A DNA stretch of 9,588 nt from Halovulum sp039190275. Its GTDB lineage: Bacteria; Pseudomonadota; Alphaproteobacteria; Rhodobacterales; Rhodobacteraceae. The position numbers were made by a program, and so were the translations under genes. Each line of letters starts with the position of its first letter. The stretch's first letter is position 1. The DNA is taken from contig JBCCYF010000155.1 in NCBI GenBank assembly GCA_039190275.1, forward strand, positions 1-9,588, read 5' to 3'. This document shows, one piece after another, positions 1 to 8,300 of this stretch. The notes under the pieces are model-generated. The model was given only the letters and a program-made list of their open reading frames with translations, was not told the DNA's origin and did no database searches.

Positions 1-1
1 G

Positions 2-787
2 ATCATCGACCGCAACCAGATCGTGAACGTCGCTGCCGAGGGCGCAACAGTGCCATCGCGAACGATGTTTGCCGAGTATGGTTCGATGAGCCCGTTCATC
101 GACGCGATCCTCGAGGCGGGCTATGGCTTACCGGCACAGGGCGACGCGGACGCCGGCAAGGCGCTGATCGAGGCCGCCGGTTGGACCTTGGGCTCTGGCG
201 GTGTCTATGAGAAGGACGGCGAAGAGCTGAGCGTGGACATACACGTAAACTCGGCGTCGACCGAGTACACGCGAACAATCGACGTGATCGTCGAACAGCT
301 GAACCGCGCGGGCATCAAAGCCAAGGCTGTTCCGGTCGAGAATGGCGTGTTCTGGGGCGAGGTTCTGCCGTTCGGCGCTTATGAAATGTCCTACAGCTGG
401 CTTTCCTGCGGATCGGTGAACGAACCCTGGGCGTCCATGGGCCGCTATACGGTCAAGGACGTGGTTCCGGTTGGTGAACGCAGCCCGGGCTTCAACAACA
501 CCGCTCGCTGGAACAGCGAAGCGGCGGTCAAATACTCGGAAGTTGTCGACGCGATGGCCGATAAATCGTTAGGGGATCCAAGCGTGCCCGCAATGGTCGC
601 GGACGCCTATCAATACCTCGACGCCGAGGTACCGTTCATTCCGCTGGTGCAGTCCGCCAAGCTGATCCCCTTCAACAAAACCTACTGGACGGGCTGGCCC
701 AGCGCCGAGAACAACTACAATCACCCGTTCTTCTGGTGGAACCACACGCACCAGATCATTCACAACCTGGAAAAAGCGGGCGGCTAA
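2..787 (+). CDS. ABC transporter substrate-binding protein, family 5 (C-terminal part, 5' truncated)
   Basis: Periplasmic ligand-binding component of a PepT-type (peptide/nickel/oligosaccharide) ABC importer. The open frame runs in from the window start: codons from position 2 read IIDRNQIVNVAAEG, which matches the 'A-I-D-R-x-x-I-V' helix of family 5 binding proteins, so the ATG/GTG codons inside this stretch are not the true start. About 261 codons are visible; family members are usually 500-620 residues, so roughly half is missing, including any signal peptide. Recognisable family features are the 'KALIEAAGW' segment, the 'VIVEQLNRAGIKAKAVPVE' lobe segment, and a late 'AEVPFIPLVQSAKLIPFN' strand. 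The end is rich in aromatic residues (WTGWPS, then PFFWWNHTH), as expected where sugar rings are stacked. Followed by a strong hairpin and then the oxygenase and permease genes. Family assignment is firm; the ligand is inferred from the downstream alpha-mannosidase. Confidence 0.9.
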   Translation: MIDRNQIVNVAAEGATVPSRTMFAEYGSMSPFIDAILEAGYGLPAQGDADAGKALIEAAGWTLGSGGVYEKDGEELSVDIHVNSASTEYTRTIDVIVEQLNRAGIKAKAVPVENGVFWGEVLPFGAYEMSYSWLSCGSVNEPWASMGRYTVKDVVPVGERSPGFNNTARWNSEAAVKYSEVVDAMADKSLGDPSVPAMVADAYQYLDAEVPFIPLVQSAKLIPFNKTYWTGWPSAENNYNHPFFWWNHTHQIIHNLEKAGG

Positions 788-796
788 CACCTGATC

Positions 797-821
797 GTGC
801 CCCGGCGTTCGGTCGGGGCAC
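797..821 (+). promoter_or_regulatory. Intercistronic stem-loop after the binding-protein gene
   Basis: GTGCCCC at 797-803 pairs with GGGGCAC at 815-821. The stem can extend inward by three more pairs (one G-U) to a 5-nt loop, giving about 10 bp of GC-rich stem. It starts 9 nt after the binding-protein stop codon. No run of T follows on the plus strand, so it is not a standard intrinsic terminator. A hairpin in this place commonly protects the 3' end of the binding-protein mRNA or partly attenuates read-through, so that more binding protein than permease is made. That role is inferred here from position and structure. Confidence 0.6.
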
Positions 822-870
822 ACACTCATCGCCCGCGACGGAGGCGCGGTGTAAGGATCCAAAAACGCCA

Positions 871-882
871 AGGGGAGGAAGG
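871..882 (+). promoter_or_regulatory. Strong ribosome binding site of the PhyH oxygenase gene
   Basis: A purine-rich AGGGGAGGAAGG lies directly before the ATG at 885. This is the best Shine-Dalgarno match in the window and fixes the oxygenase start. It suggests that this gene is translated efficiently and on its own, unlike the downstream genes, which depend on overlapping stops and starts. Confidence 0.75.
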
Positions 883-884
883 TC

Positions 885-1655
885 ATGACGACCGATGCGA
901 AGGCGTACTTTGCCGAACACGGCTACTACCATGCAAAGCGTGTTTTTCGCGCGCACGAGGTCACTGCTTTGGAGGCCGACTTCGACCGTATCGTGGATCA
1001 GCTGCTGGCCAGCGGTGACCGGATCGACGCGACATGGGATGGCACCGAGACCGCGAAAATCCTGCGTCCCGGGGACCGGATCTTGCACACGCATAACGTC
1101 CAGAAGTTCTCCCGCGTGTGGCTGAACGCGTTTTTGAATGAACGCTTTCTGAATGTGGTGGAAACGCTCATTGGCCCCGACGTCATGCTGCACCATACAA
1201 AGCTGTTCCAGAAACCTGCCGAAGCCGGTGCGCCGTTTCCCATGCACCAGGACTGGCCGTACTTCCCCACGATCAACGATACCATGATCGCAGGTATTCT
1301 TCATGTGTCCGAGGCCACGGACGAAATGGGGTGTCTTCGCGTCTATCCCGGCTCTCACAAGCTGGGCCGCATCGAAGGCGCTGACGGGCGGCAGGCGAAC
1401 GCGGTTCTCGACAGCTATCCGATCGAGGGTGCTACGGTCATCGAAGCCGGGCCCGGCGACGTGGTCTTCTTCAACTATCTCACCCTGCATGGGTCGATGC
1501 CGAACCGATCGCCCAAAGTTCGAAAAACCGTCTTGTGCCAGCTGCATGCGGGAACCGACCACGTGGAAGAGGGCAATCATCACCCGAACGAGCGTATGGT
1601 CCTGCGCGGATGGAACCACCACATCGGGCGCGACGTGGCCGGAGAAGCCGCATGA
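885..1655 (+). CDS. Phytanoyl-CoA dioxygenase (PhyH) family Fe(II)/2-oxoglutarate oxygenase
   Basis: A 256-residue single-domain oxygenase, predicted to be soluble and cytoplasmic (no signal peptide). PhyH-family enzymes use Fe(II), O2 and 2-oxoglutarate to hydroxylate, or oxidatively strip, small-molecule substrates, releasing succinate and CO2. The iron-binding facial triad is visible: H121 and D123 in MHQDWPYFP, and the distal H202 in LTLHGSMPN. R213, 11 residues after the distal histidine, is at the spacing used to bind the 2-oxoglutarate carboxylate. The segments 'HTKLFQKPA' before the HxD and 'GCLRVYPGSHK' after it are typical of the family. Length is close to the short bacterial PhyH proteins. 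The start follows a strong ribosome binding site, and the stop overlaps the next ATG (ATGA). The catalytic apparatus looks intact, but the substrate cannot be read from the sequence. Co-transcription with an importer and an alpha-mannosidase suggests that it acts on the imported glycoside or its aglycone (inference). Confidence 0.92.
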   Translation: MTTDAKAYFAEHGYYHAKRVFRAHEVTALEADFDRIVDQLLASGDRIDATWDGTETAKILRPGDRILHTHNVQKFSRVWLNAFLNERFLNVVETLIGPDVMLHHTKLFQKPAEAGAPFPMHQDWPYFPTINDTMIAGILHVSEATDEMGCLRVYPGSHKLGRIEGADGRQANAVLDSYPIEGATVIEAGPGDVVFFNYLTLHGSMPNRSPKVRKTVLCQLHAGTDHVEEGNHHPNERMVLRGWNHHIGRDVAGEAA

Positions 1656-2662
1656 GCCAGATCCCCCGGGAATACCTGATCAACCGGCTGATCACCCTAG
1701 TTTTAACGGTCCTGATCGCGGCAACGCTGATCTGGATAATACCGCGATTATCTCCGGTGGACCCGGCCGAGATCGCCTTGGGCCGGATGGCCGCAGGCGC
1801 GGGGAGCGTCGCAAACGCCGATGAGATCCTTACGACATTGCGTGCCCAAATGGGTATCGATCAGCCGCTGATCGTCCAGTACGTCAAGTACCTGCGCGGC
1901 GTGCTTGTGTTTGACTTCGGTCTGTCCACTGCGGCCTTCCCCACGCCTGTTGCGTCGCTGATCGGCACTGCTCTGCCCTGGACGCTTGGTCTTATGCTCC
2001 TGTCGCTGATCATCACCTTCGTGATCGGCAACCTTTTGGGTGCCCTGATGGTGTGGGAGAAATCCCCGAACCTGGTCAAAGTCGCAATCCCCGCAGCGAT
2101 GGTTTTCACGTCTATCCCGCCTATTCTCTCGGGCCTGCTTCTGATGTGGATTTTCGCGGTCAAACTTCAGTGGTTTCCGATAACGGGCGCCTACGGGCTT
2201 ACGGTCGAGCCCGGCTGGACCTGGGCCTTCATCTCGTCTGTGATCCACCATGGGTTCCTCCCCGCGCTGTCGATTGTCATCGTCACCTTTGGGTTCTGGG
2301 CGCTTGGCATGCGCGGGCTGATGATCACCGTTCAGGGAGAGGACTACACGACGCTGGCCAAGGCCAAAGGCCTGAAGCCGCGCTACATCCTGTACAAATA
2401 CATGATCCGGAATGCGATCCTGCCGCAGATCACCGCCTTTGCACTGAAGATAGGGCTGTTGATCGCCGGGCAGGTGCTGGTCGAACGGATCTTCGCCTAC
2501 AACGGGATGGGCAAGCTCCTCTACGACGCGATCCTCGATCAGGACTTCCCGGTCATTCAGGGGGTCAGTTACGTGATCATCCTGATGACCGCGCTGAGCG
2601 TGTTCATCGTGGACCTGATCTACCCGTTCATCGACCCTCGGGTCCGGCATGAGGTGGCGTGA
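1652..2662 (+). CDS. ABC transporter permease, DppB/OppB type
   Basis: A 336-residue inner-membrane permease of the PepT importer family. The ATG at 1652 overlaps the oxygenase stop (ATGA) and has GGAG 7 nt upstream, so the start is secure; the longer open frame upstream lies inside the oxygenase gene. The layout is the classic one: an N-terminal membrane helix (about residues 10-31, after 'REYLINRLITL'), a long periplasmic loop containing 'LRAQMGIDQPLIVQYVKYL', then five further hydrophobic segments. The cytoplasmic coupling (EAA-like) loop lies around residues 230-252 (EDYTTLAKAKGL, then 'RNAILPQIT'), where the ATPase docks. The protein ends in the usual YPFIDPRVRHEVA tail. It pairs with the next gene to form the heterodimeric channel. 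Family is certain; the substrate is inferred from neighbours. Confidence 0.94.
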   Translation: MSQIPREYLINRLITLVLTVLIAATLIWIIPRLSPVDPAEIALGRMAAGAGSVANADEILTTLRAQMGIDQPLIVQYVKYLRGVLVFDFGLSTAAFPTPVASLIGTALPWTLGLMLLSLIITFVIGNLLGALMVWEKSPNLVKVAIPAAMVFTSIPPILSGLLLMWIFAVKLQWFPITGAYGLTVEPGWTWAFISSVIHHGFLPALSIVIVTFGFWALGMRGLMITVQGEDYTTLAKAKGLKPRYILYKYMIRNAILPQITAFALKIGLLIAGQVLVERIFAYNGMGKLLYDAILDQDFPVIQGVSYVIILMTALSVFIVDLIYPFIDPRVRHEVA

Positions 2663-2663
2663 G

Positions 2664-3599
2664 GTGACCGAAGCCACAAGCGCCACCCCGCTCACCCGAG
2701 CCGAGAAACGGCAGGCCCGCCGTCTGCGCCGGTTCGAAAATCCATGGATGAATCCAAAACTTATCTGGGGGTGCAGCCTCCTCCTCGGGATCGTGGCGTT
2801 GGGCATTCTGGGCCGGATGCTTTGGAACCTGGATCTGGTGTTCACCGGATCCTCGACCCTGAAACTTCCGCCGATCGGGTTTGAAAACCTGCGCAAACAA
2901 CCGGGCGTTTGGGACACGCCGCTGGGCACCGACGGATCGGGTCGCGATATGCTGTCCCTGATCATCATTGGCGCGCCAAATTCGCTGTTTGTCGGGCTTC
3001 TGGCGTCGCTGATCGGCATGGGCACCGGCATTGTGCTTGGTTTTACCGCCGGTTTTGTCGGCGGTCGGACCGACGATGTCATCCGCGTACTGTCGGATGT
3101 GATGATCACCATCCCGCCCCTTCTGATCCTCGTGGTGTTCCAGTCGTCATTTGGAGATGTCTCGCTGACGATGATGGCACTGTTGATCGCCGGGTTCGTC
3201 TGGCAATCGCCCACACGTCTGATCCGCGCACAGGTCCTCAGCATGAAGCAGTCGGGCTATGTACAAATGGCACGGCTTTCCGGGGCCTCAACCGGCCACA
3301 TCATGTTCCGCGAGATAATGCCAAACCTGGTGCCGTATCTCTTTGGATCGTTCATTGCGAACGTAACAACCTCGATTGTGACGGCGGTCGGGCTGGAAGT
3401 TCTGGGCCTCGGACCGCAGCGCATACCCACACTGGGCCGCACGATCTATGAGGCGATCAACGCCGGCGCGCTGATCCAGAACCTCTGGTGGTGGTGGGGC
3501 ATCCCGACCTTACTGCTTGCCGTCATGTTTATCGGCCTGTTGCTCATAAATCTGGGTCTGGACGAGGTTTCGAACCCAAGGCTGAGGAAACTGTCGTAG
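2664..3599 (+). CDS. ABC transporter permease, DppC/OppC type
   Basis: The second inner-membrane permease of the importer, 311 residues if it starts at GTG 2664. An in-frame ATG at 2649 would give 316 residues and a 14-nt overlap with the previous gene. I prefer GTG 2664 because GAGG at 2651-2654 lies 9 nt upstream, it gives a TGA-G-GTG coupled junction, and no ribosome binding site precedes 2649. Visible features are an N-terminal membrane helix after 'RFENPWMNPKL', then 'PLGTDGSGRDML' (the conserved LGTDxxGRDxxS signature), five more hydrophobic segments, the EAA-like loop from about residue 198 (GYVQMARLSGAS, 'REIMPNLVPYL'), and the tail GLDEVSNPRLRKLS. A run of four tryptophans (LWWWWG) opens the last helix. 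The stop overlaps the ATPase start. Confidence 0.93.
   Translation: MTEATSATPLTRAEKRQARRLRRFENPWMNPKLIWGCSLLLGIVALGILGRMLWNLDLVFTGSSTLKLPPIGFENLRKQPGVWDTPLGTDGSGRDMLSLIIIGAPNSLFVGLLASLIGMGTGIVLGFTAGFVGGRTDDVIRVLSDVMITIPPLLILVVFQSSFGDVSLTMMALLIAGFVWQSPTRLIRAQVLSMKQSGYVQMARLSGASTGHIMFREIMPNLVPYLFGSFIANVTTSIVTAVGLEVLGLGPQRIPTLGRTIYEAINAGALIQNLWWWWGIPTLLLAVMFIGLLLINLGLDEVSNPRLRKLS
3585..3590 (+). promoter_or_regulatory. Ribosome binding site that decides the ATPase start
   Basis: GAGGAA lies 8 nt before GTG 3599, inside the end of the DppC-type permease gene. It supports GTG 3599, overlapping the permease stop as TAGTG, over the far-upstream in-frame ATG at 3488, which would place 37 extra residues with no family resemblance inside the permease gene. 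Confidence 0.7.
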
Positions 3600-5344
3600 T
3601 GCTGGATAAAACCCATATCGACAAGCCGGTCCTCACGATGAAGGACCTTTCTATCGAGTTCCCCACACCGCGCGGTGTCGTTCAAGCGGTCAAGCACCTG
3701 AACCTTCAAATTCACAAGGGCCGCCGCATAGGGTTCATTGGCGAAAGCGGGTCAGGCAAGACGACAACAGCGCTTTCGGTGATGCAGATGCTTGCGGAGC
3801 CCGGCCGCGTTTCGGGCGGATCAATCGACCTTGGTGGCACCGACATCCTGTCCTTGAACGAGGAAGAGATGCGGCGCACGCGCCTGTCCAAGGTTGCGTA
3901 CATCCCGCAGGGGGCGATGAACTCGCTGAACCCCATCATGAAGGTGGAGCCACAGCTGTGGGACGCGATCCTGGCGCATGAGCCGGGTCCTTCGCGCGCG
4001 GAGTTGAAAGCCCGTTCAGACGAAGCGCTGGCCAGCGTCGGCTTGCCGCCCCACAGCGGTCAGCTGTACCCGCATGAGCTGTCGGGCGGAATGAAGCAAA
4101 GGGTGTGCATCGCGCTCGGCATTATCCTGACCCCCGAGTTGATCATCGCGGATGAGCCGACCTCGGCCCTTGATGTGGTGACCCAACGCCAGGTCATGCA
4201 AACGCTGAAGGATATTCAGGCCAAAATCGGCTCGGGTCTTATCCTGATCGGTCATGACATGGGGCTGATGGCGCAATCGGTGGATGAGCTTGCGGTTCTG
4301 AAGGACGGTGAACTGGTCGAGCATGGCACGGTGCAGCAGATTATCGAAACGCCTCAACATCCTTACACGCGAGACCTGATTTCCTCCGTGCCGCTGGTCG
4401 GTGGCGAGAGCTTTCTGAACCCGGACCAACAGGCGGACGCACCAAAACGAGAGACCTCCGAACCACTTCTGAAATTCGATGGGGTTTCGAAAGTGTATGG
4501 CGCTGTCACCGCGCTCCACCCCATGTCGTTTACGCTGAAGGGAGATACGCCACAGATCATCTCCATCGTTGGCCAGTCAGGGTCTGGAAAGTCCACGATG
4601 GGCTCGATCATGTTGGGCTTCAATCCGCCCACGACCGGACAGGTGCAGTTCGAGGGTCAGGACCTGCAGCGCATGTCAGCCAGTCGGTCGCTGGATTTCC
4701 GCAAGAACGTTCAGGCGGTGTTCCAGGACCCCTATGCTTGTTTCAATCCGTTTTACCGGGTGAACCATGCGTTGAAATTCCCGTTCAGGCGATTTGGTCT
4801 GTCACAAGGTGAGGCACATACGCAAAAGGCGATGGAGCAAGCCTGCGTGACCGTCGGCTTGGACCCCGACCTTGTCCTGTCGCGCTACCCCCACCAGTTA
4901 TCAGGGGGCCAGCGCCAGCGCCTGATCGTGGCGCGTGCTTTGATGCTATCGCCGAAGCTGTTGATTGCGGACGAACCGGTCTCGATGGTAGATGCCAGCC
5001 TGCGCGCGACGATCCTTTCGAACATCTATGACCTGAAGGACAAGCACGGGATCTCGATCCTCTATATCACCCACGACCTCGCCACCGCATATCACGTCAG
5101 CGACTATGTGATGGTCCTGTTCAAGGGCCATGTTGTCGAGGCCGGCCCACCCAAAGCGGTTATCGGCGACCCGCAGCATCCGTACACCCGCCTTCTGATT
5201 GACTCGATCCCCTGGCCGGACATGAACCGCCCCTGGGGCAACACCGGCGAGCAGTGGGACCCGGCCGAAGAAGAGGCCAGGGCGATGACAGCGGCAACCG
5301 TTTATCGCGGCGATGTCAGTGGGTTTGACCTGGTGAAAGTCTGA
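3599..5344 (+). CDS. Fused double ATP-binding protein of a PepT-type ABC transporter (DppD-DppF / OppD-OppF like)
   Basis: A 581-residue cytoplasmic protein with two complete ATPase domains in tandem, which energises import through both permeases. Domain 1: Walker A GESGSGKT at residues 48-55, signature LSGGMKQR at 161-168, Walker B LIIADEP at 181-187, switch H219; its end carries HPYTRDLISSVP, the oligopeptide-type C-terminal extension. Domain 2: Walker A GQSGSGKS at 325-332, signature LSGGQRQR at 434-441, Walker B LLIADEP at 454-460, switch H492, and again HPYTRLLIDSIP. All catalytic motifs are intact in both halves, so the fusion should be active without partner ATPases. Domain 2 reads EPVSMVDASLR and ITHDLATAYHVSD, a wording I associate with PepT transporters placed beside glycosidases rather than with dipeptide systems (recollection, not tested). 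GTG start chosen from GAGGAA 8 nt upstream and the TAGTG overlap. Confidence 0.93.
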   Translation: MLDKTHIDKPVLTMKDLSIEFPTPRGVVQAVKHLNLQIHKGRRIGFIGESGSGKTTTALSVMQMLAEPGRVSGGSIDLGGTDILSLNEEEMRRTRLSKVAYIPQGAMNSLNPIMKVEPQLWDAILAHEPGPSRAELKARSDEALASVGLPPHSGQLYPHELSGGMKQRVCIALGIILTPELIIADEPTSALDVVTQRQVMQTLKDIQAKIGSGLILIGHDMGLMAQSVDELAVLKDGELVEHGTVQQIIETPQHPYTRDLISSVPLVGGESFLNPDQQADAPKRETSEPLLKFDGVSKVYGAVTALHPMSFTLKGDTPQIISIVGQSGSGKSTMGSIMLGFNPPTTGQVQFEGQDLQRMSASRSLDFRKNVQAVFQDPYACFNPFYRVNHALKFPFRRFGLSQGEAHTQKAMEQACVTVGLDPDLVLSRYPHQLSGGQRQRLIVARALMLSPKLLIADEPVSMVDASLRATILSNIYDLKDKHGISILYITHDLATAYHVSDYVMVLFKGHVVEAGPPKAVIGDPQHPYTRLLIDSIPWPDMNRPWGNTGEQWDPAEEEARAMTAATVYRGDVSGFDLVKV

Positions 5345-5350
5345 ACCTGT

Positions 5351-8300
5351 ATGGACCCCCACCGGTATCGGCTCACTGAGGAGAAAATCGGCGCGCGTCT
5401 TCGTCTGATCGCGCCGATGGTCCACCGGCGTTCTGTGCCGATTGAACCCTTTCGAATTCTGCCATTGGATGCGCCGATCCTGGATGCACCGATCTGTGCG
5501 GACCCCTCGGATTGGGCGGTGATCGATCCAGAAAGCTATTGGGGCAGGGCCGATTTGAACTTCATTTTGAAGTCCGGTTTCACGATCCCATCCGGATTGG
5601 ATACCGGGGCGCTGGCCTTGCATCTGCCGCTTGGCGTCTTGGGCGATATCTTCAACCACCCCGAGGGGATGGCTTTTGTCGATACAGTGCCGCTTGGGTC
5701 CGCCGACAGGTATCATCATACCTTGCCACTGCCCGCGCATTTGGCCGACGGGCGCAGACATGTCCTCTCGCTCCACGGCTGGACCGGGCACGCGGGCTGG
5801 CCACCGGACCCGAACAGCAAAGCAAAACTTTACATGGGGAACTGCTGTTTGGTCGAACTTGATCAACCGACAGTCGATTTCGTCAACCTGGCCCGGGCGG
5901 CCCTCGACACGGTTTCCATCCTGGACGCGGATACACCGCGCACCGGCATCCTGAGCGCGCTGGACGCCGCCTTTCGCACACTTGACACGCGCGCCCCAAT
6001 GGGAGCGGAATTTTACGCTTCGGTCGCTTTGGCCGAGCGAGCCCTGCGTGAAGGTCTGGCGCAGGCTGGCGATCCGCTCGACACAACGTTACACGCCGTC
6101 GGCCACGCGCATATGGATATCGCTTATTTATGGCCAATTGACCAAATCCGCCTGAAAAATCAGCGTACTTACTCCAACGTGCTGCGTTTGATGGAAGATA
6201 ATCCGGACTTCCGTTTTTCCCATTCTCAGCCCGCGTTGTATGAGATGACCGCAAAAGATCATCCGACCCTTTTTGAGCAGATCCGCGCGCGCGTCGCAGA
6301 AGGCCGCTGGGAGGTGATGGGCGGCATGTGGGTCGAACCTGATCTCAACATACCGGGGCCCGAAGCCCTGATCCGTCAGCTGACCCTTGGCCGCGACTAC
6401 TTCCGAGAGACGTTCGGCGAGGTTGAAACCCCCGTCCTCTGGGTGCCGGATACCTTTGGCTTTTCAGGGCAGATCCCGCAGCTTGCGCGTCTTGCCGGGC
6501 TCGACTGGTTTGTGACGAACAAGCTCAACTGGAACCAATACAACCGTGTGCCCTGGGCGACGCATATCTGGGAAGGGATCGATGGCAGCCAGGTGAAGGC
6601 TCACGTTCTTACAACGCCGCGCGATGTGCAGTATTTGCCATTTCCGACGAACTACAAAAGTGACCTGACCGCCAAGGAGGTGTTGGGCACGGTAACCCAT
6701 GCGGGTGCGCGTGCTGCCAGCGCGCTGCCGATCTGTTTCGGCTATGGGGATGGCGGCGGCGGCCCAACGAAGGAGCTTCTGGCTAAGGCGCGCGCCTTTG
6801 AGGCGATGCCGGGCATGCCGCGGCTCAAGCTTAGCACGGTGCGCGAGGCGCTCGCGGCGCTGGAACAGAACCCCGAACCCTGGCCCAAGTGGACGGGCGA
6901 GCACTATCTTGAGGGGCACAGGGGCGTTTATACCTCTCAGGGGTGGATCAAGCGCGCCAACCGAAAGGCCGAACGCGCCCTGCATGAGGCGGAGGCAATC
7001 GCGGCAATGGCTGGCACACGGCCAGATCTTACCGATGCCTGGAAGCTGCTTTGCCTGAACCAGTTCCATGATGTTGTCACAGGAACATCCGTTCCGGAGG
7101 TCTATGAGGATGCCCGCCGCGACTATCGACGCATTCAGGCGAGGGCCGAAGACGCCGTTGCCGAGGCCACGGCCGCGCTGGCCGCTTCGCAAGCGCAGCT
7201 TGTCAGCGTCCTCCCCACGCGAGGCGCACGCACAGTAGTTGAGCAAAGCGACCTTGGGCGTCCCGGTCAGGCTGTCGAGGATGGGACCTTGTATTTCTTT
7301 GGGGATGTTGCCCCGTATTCAGTAACACCGGCGTCGGCCACCTCTCTGCCAGAAACTCCTGTCTCGATCAAAGAACATGGGACATGCATCGTTCTGCTGA
7401 ACGCTTTTCTTCGGGTGACATTCGACGCCGGAACGCTCGTGTCGATCCAAGAACTATCGTCCGGTCGCGAGGTCTTGAAGCCGGGCTGTGTGGGCAACGA
7501 CCTTCTTGCATTCGAAGACCGGCCGATATGTTGGGACGCCTGGGACATCGACGCCCACTACGAGGACAGGCAAGAGACCTTGGGGCGCCCGGTATCCGTT
7601 CACGTCACCGAGCACGGCCCGATCCGTGGACGCATCCGATTGACCTACGAATGGCGCAACAGCCTGATCAGGCAGGATGTGATGTTGACCGCTGACAGTA
7701 GGCGGCTCGATTTCCGCACACGGGTCGATTGGCACGAAACCCACACCCTGCTTAAAGTGGCGTTCCCCGTTTCGGTATCAGCATCTGAAGCCCTGTTTGA
7801 TATTCAGTGGGGCACGATCGCACGGCCGACCGAACGGACATCGGATTTCGGTGCCGCCCGGTTCGAGGTTCCGGCGCAGAAGTGGGCGTCGCTGTCCGAT
7901 GAACGGCTGGACATCGCGCTGATGAACGATTGCAAATACGGCTATGATGTTCGCGAGGATGTCTTGCGTTTGACGTTGATTAAGTCAGCCACTTCACCTG
8001 ATCCCCGTGCCGACCAGGGACACCACGAATTCACCTATGGTCTGTTCGCGGCGCCGTCCAACAGCATAGGGCCACGCAATCACGCAGCTTATGACCTGAA
8101 CGCACCGGCCAGAATTATCGCACCAGATGCGACCTCAACGTGCCAGGGCAGCGAGTTTAACATGTCTGTGAATGCGGACAATGTCGTGATTGAGACACTT
8201 ACACCAAACAAGAGCCGGACAGGGTTCACAATTCGTCTGTTCGAATGCGCTGGGCGCGACACCTTTTGTGACCTTCGCGTGCCAAGCGAAACTTACAACG

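Noticed and set aside
885..1655. Ectoine hydroxylase (EctD), another PhyH-fold enzyme, as the identity of the oxygenase
   Set aside because: There are no ectoine biosynthesis genes alongside, the protein is shorter than the roughly 300 residues of EctD, and the context is a glycoside importer; only the shared fold residues match.
1748..3244. Long antisense open frame (498 codons) opposite the two permease genes
   Set aside because: It is rich in Arg, His, Pro and Asp with no recognisable domain and lies wholly opposite genes with clear family motifs. It is a by-product of GC-rich codon use.
3740..5074. Internal duplication of the two ATPase halves as a DNA-level repeat
   Set aside because: The halves share protein motifs only. 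Nucleotide identity is too low for a recent duplication; this is an ancient family fusion.
4946..5866. Antisense open frame spanning the ATPase/mannosidase junction
   Set aside because: It crosses two well-supported genes on the other strand, has no family features and no ribosome binding context.
6464..7246. Antisense open frame inside the mannosidase
   Set aside because: It lies opposite the catalytic blocks of GH38 (including the GGGGPT and QFHD motifs), so base composition there is dictated by the real gene.
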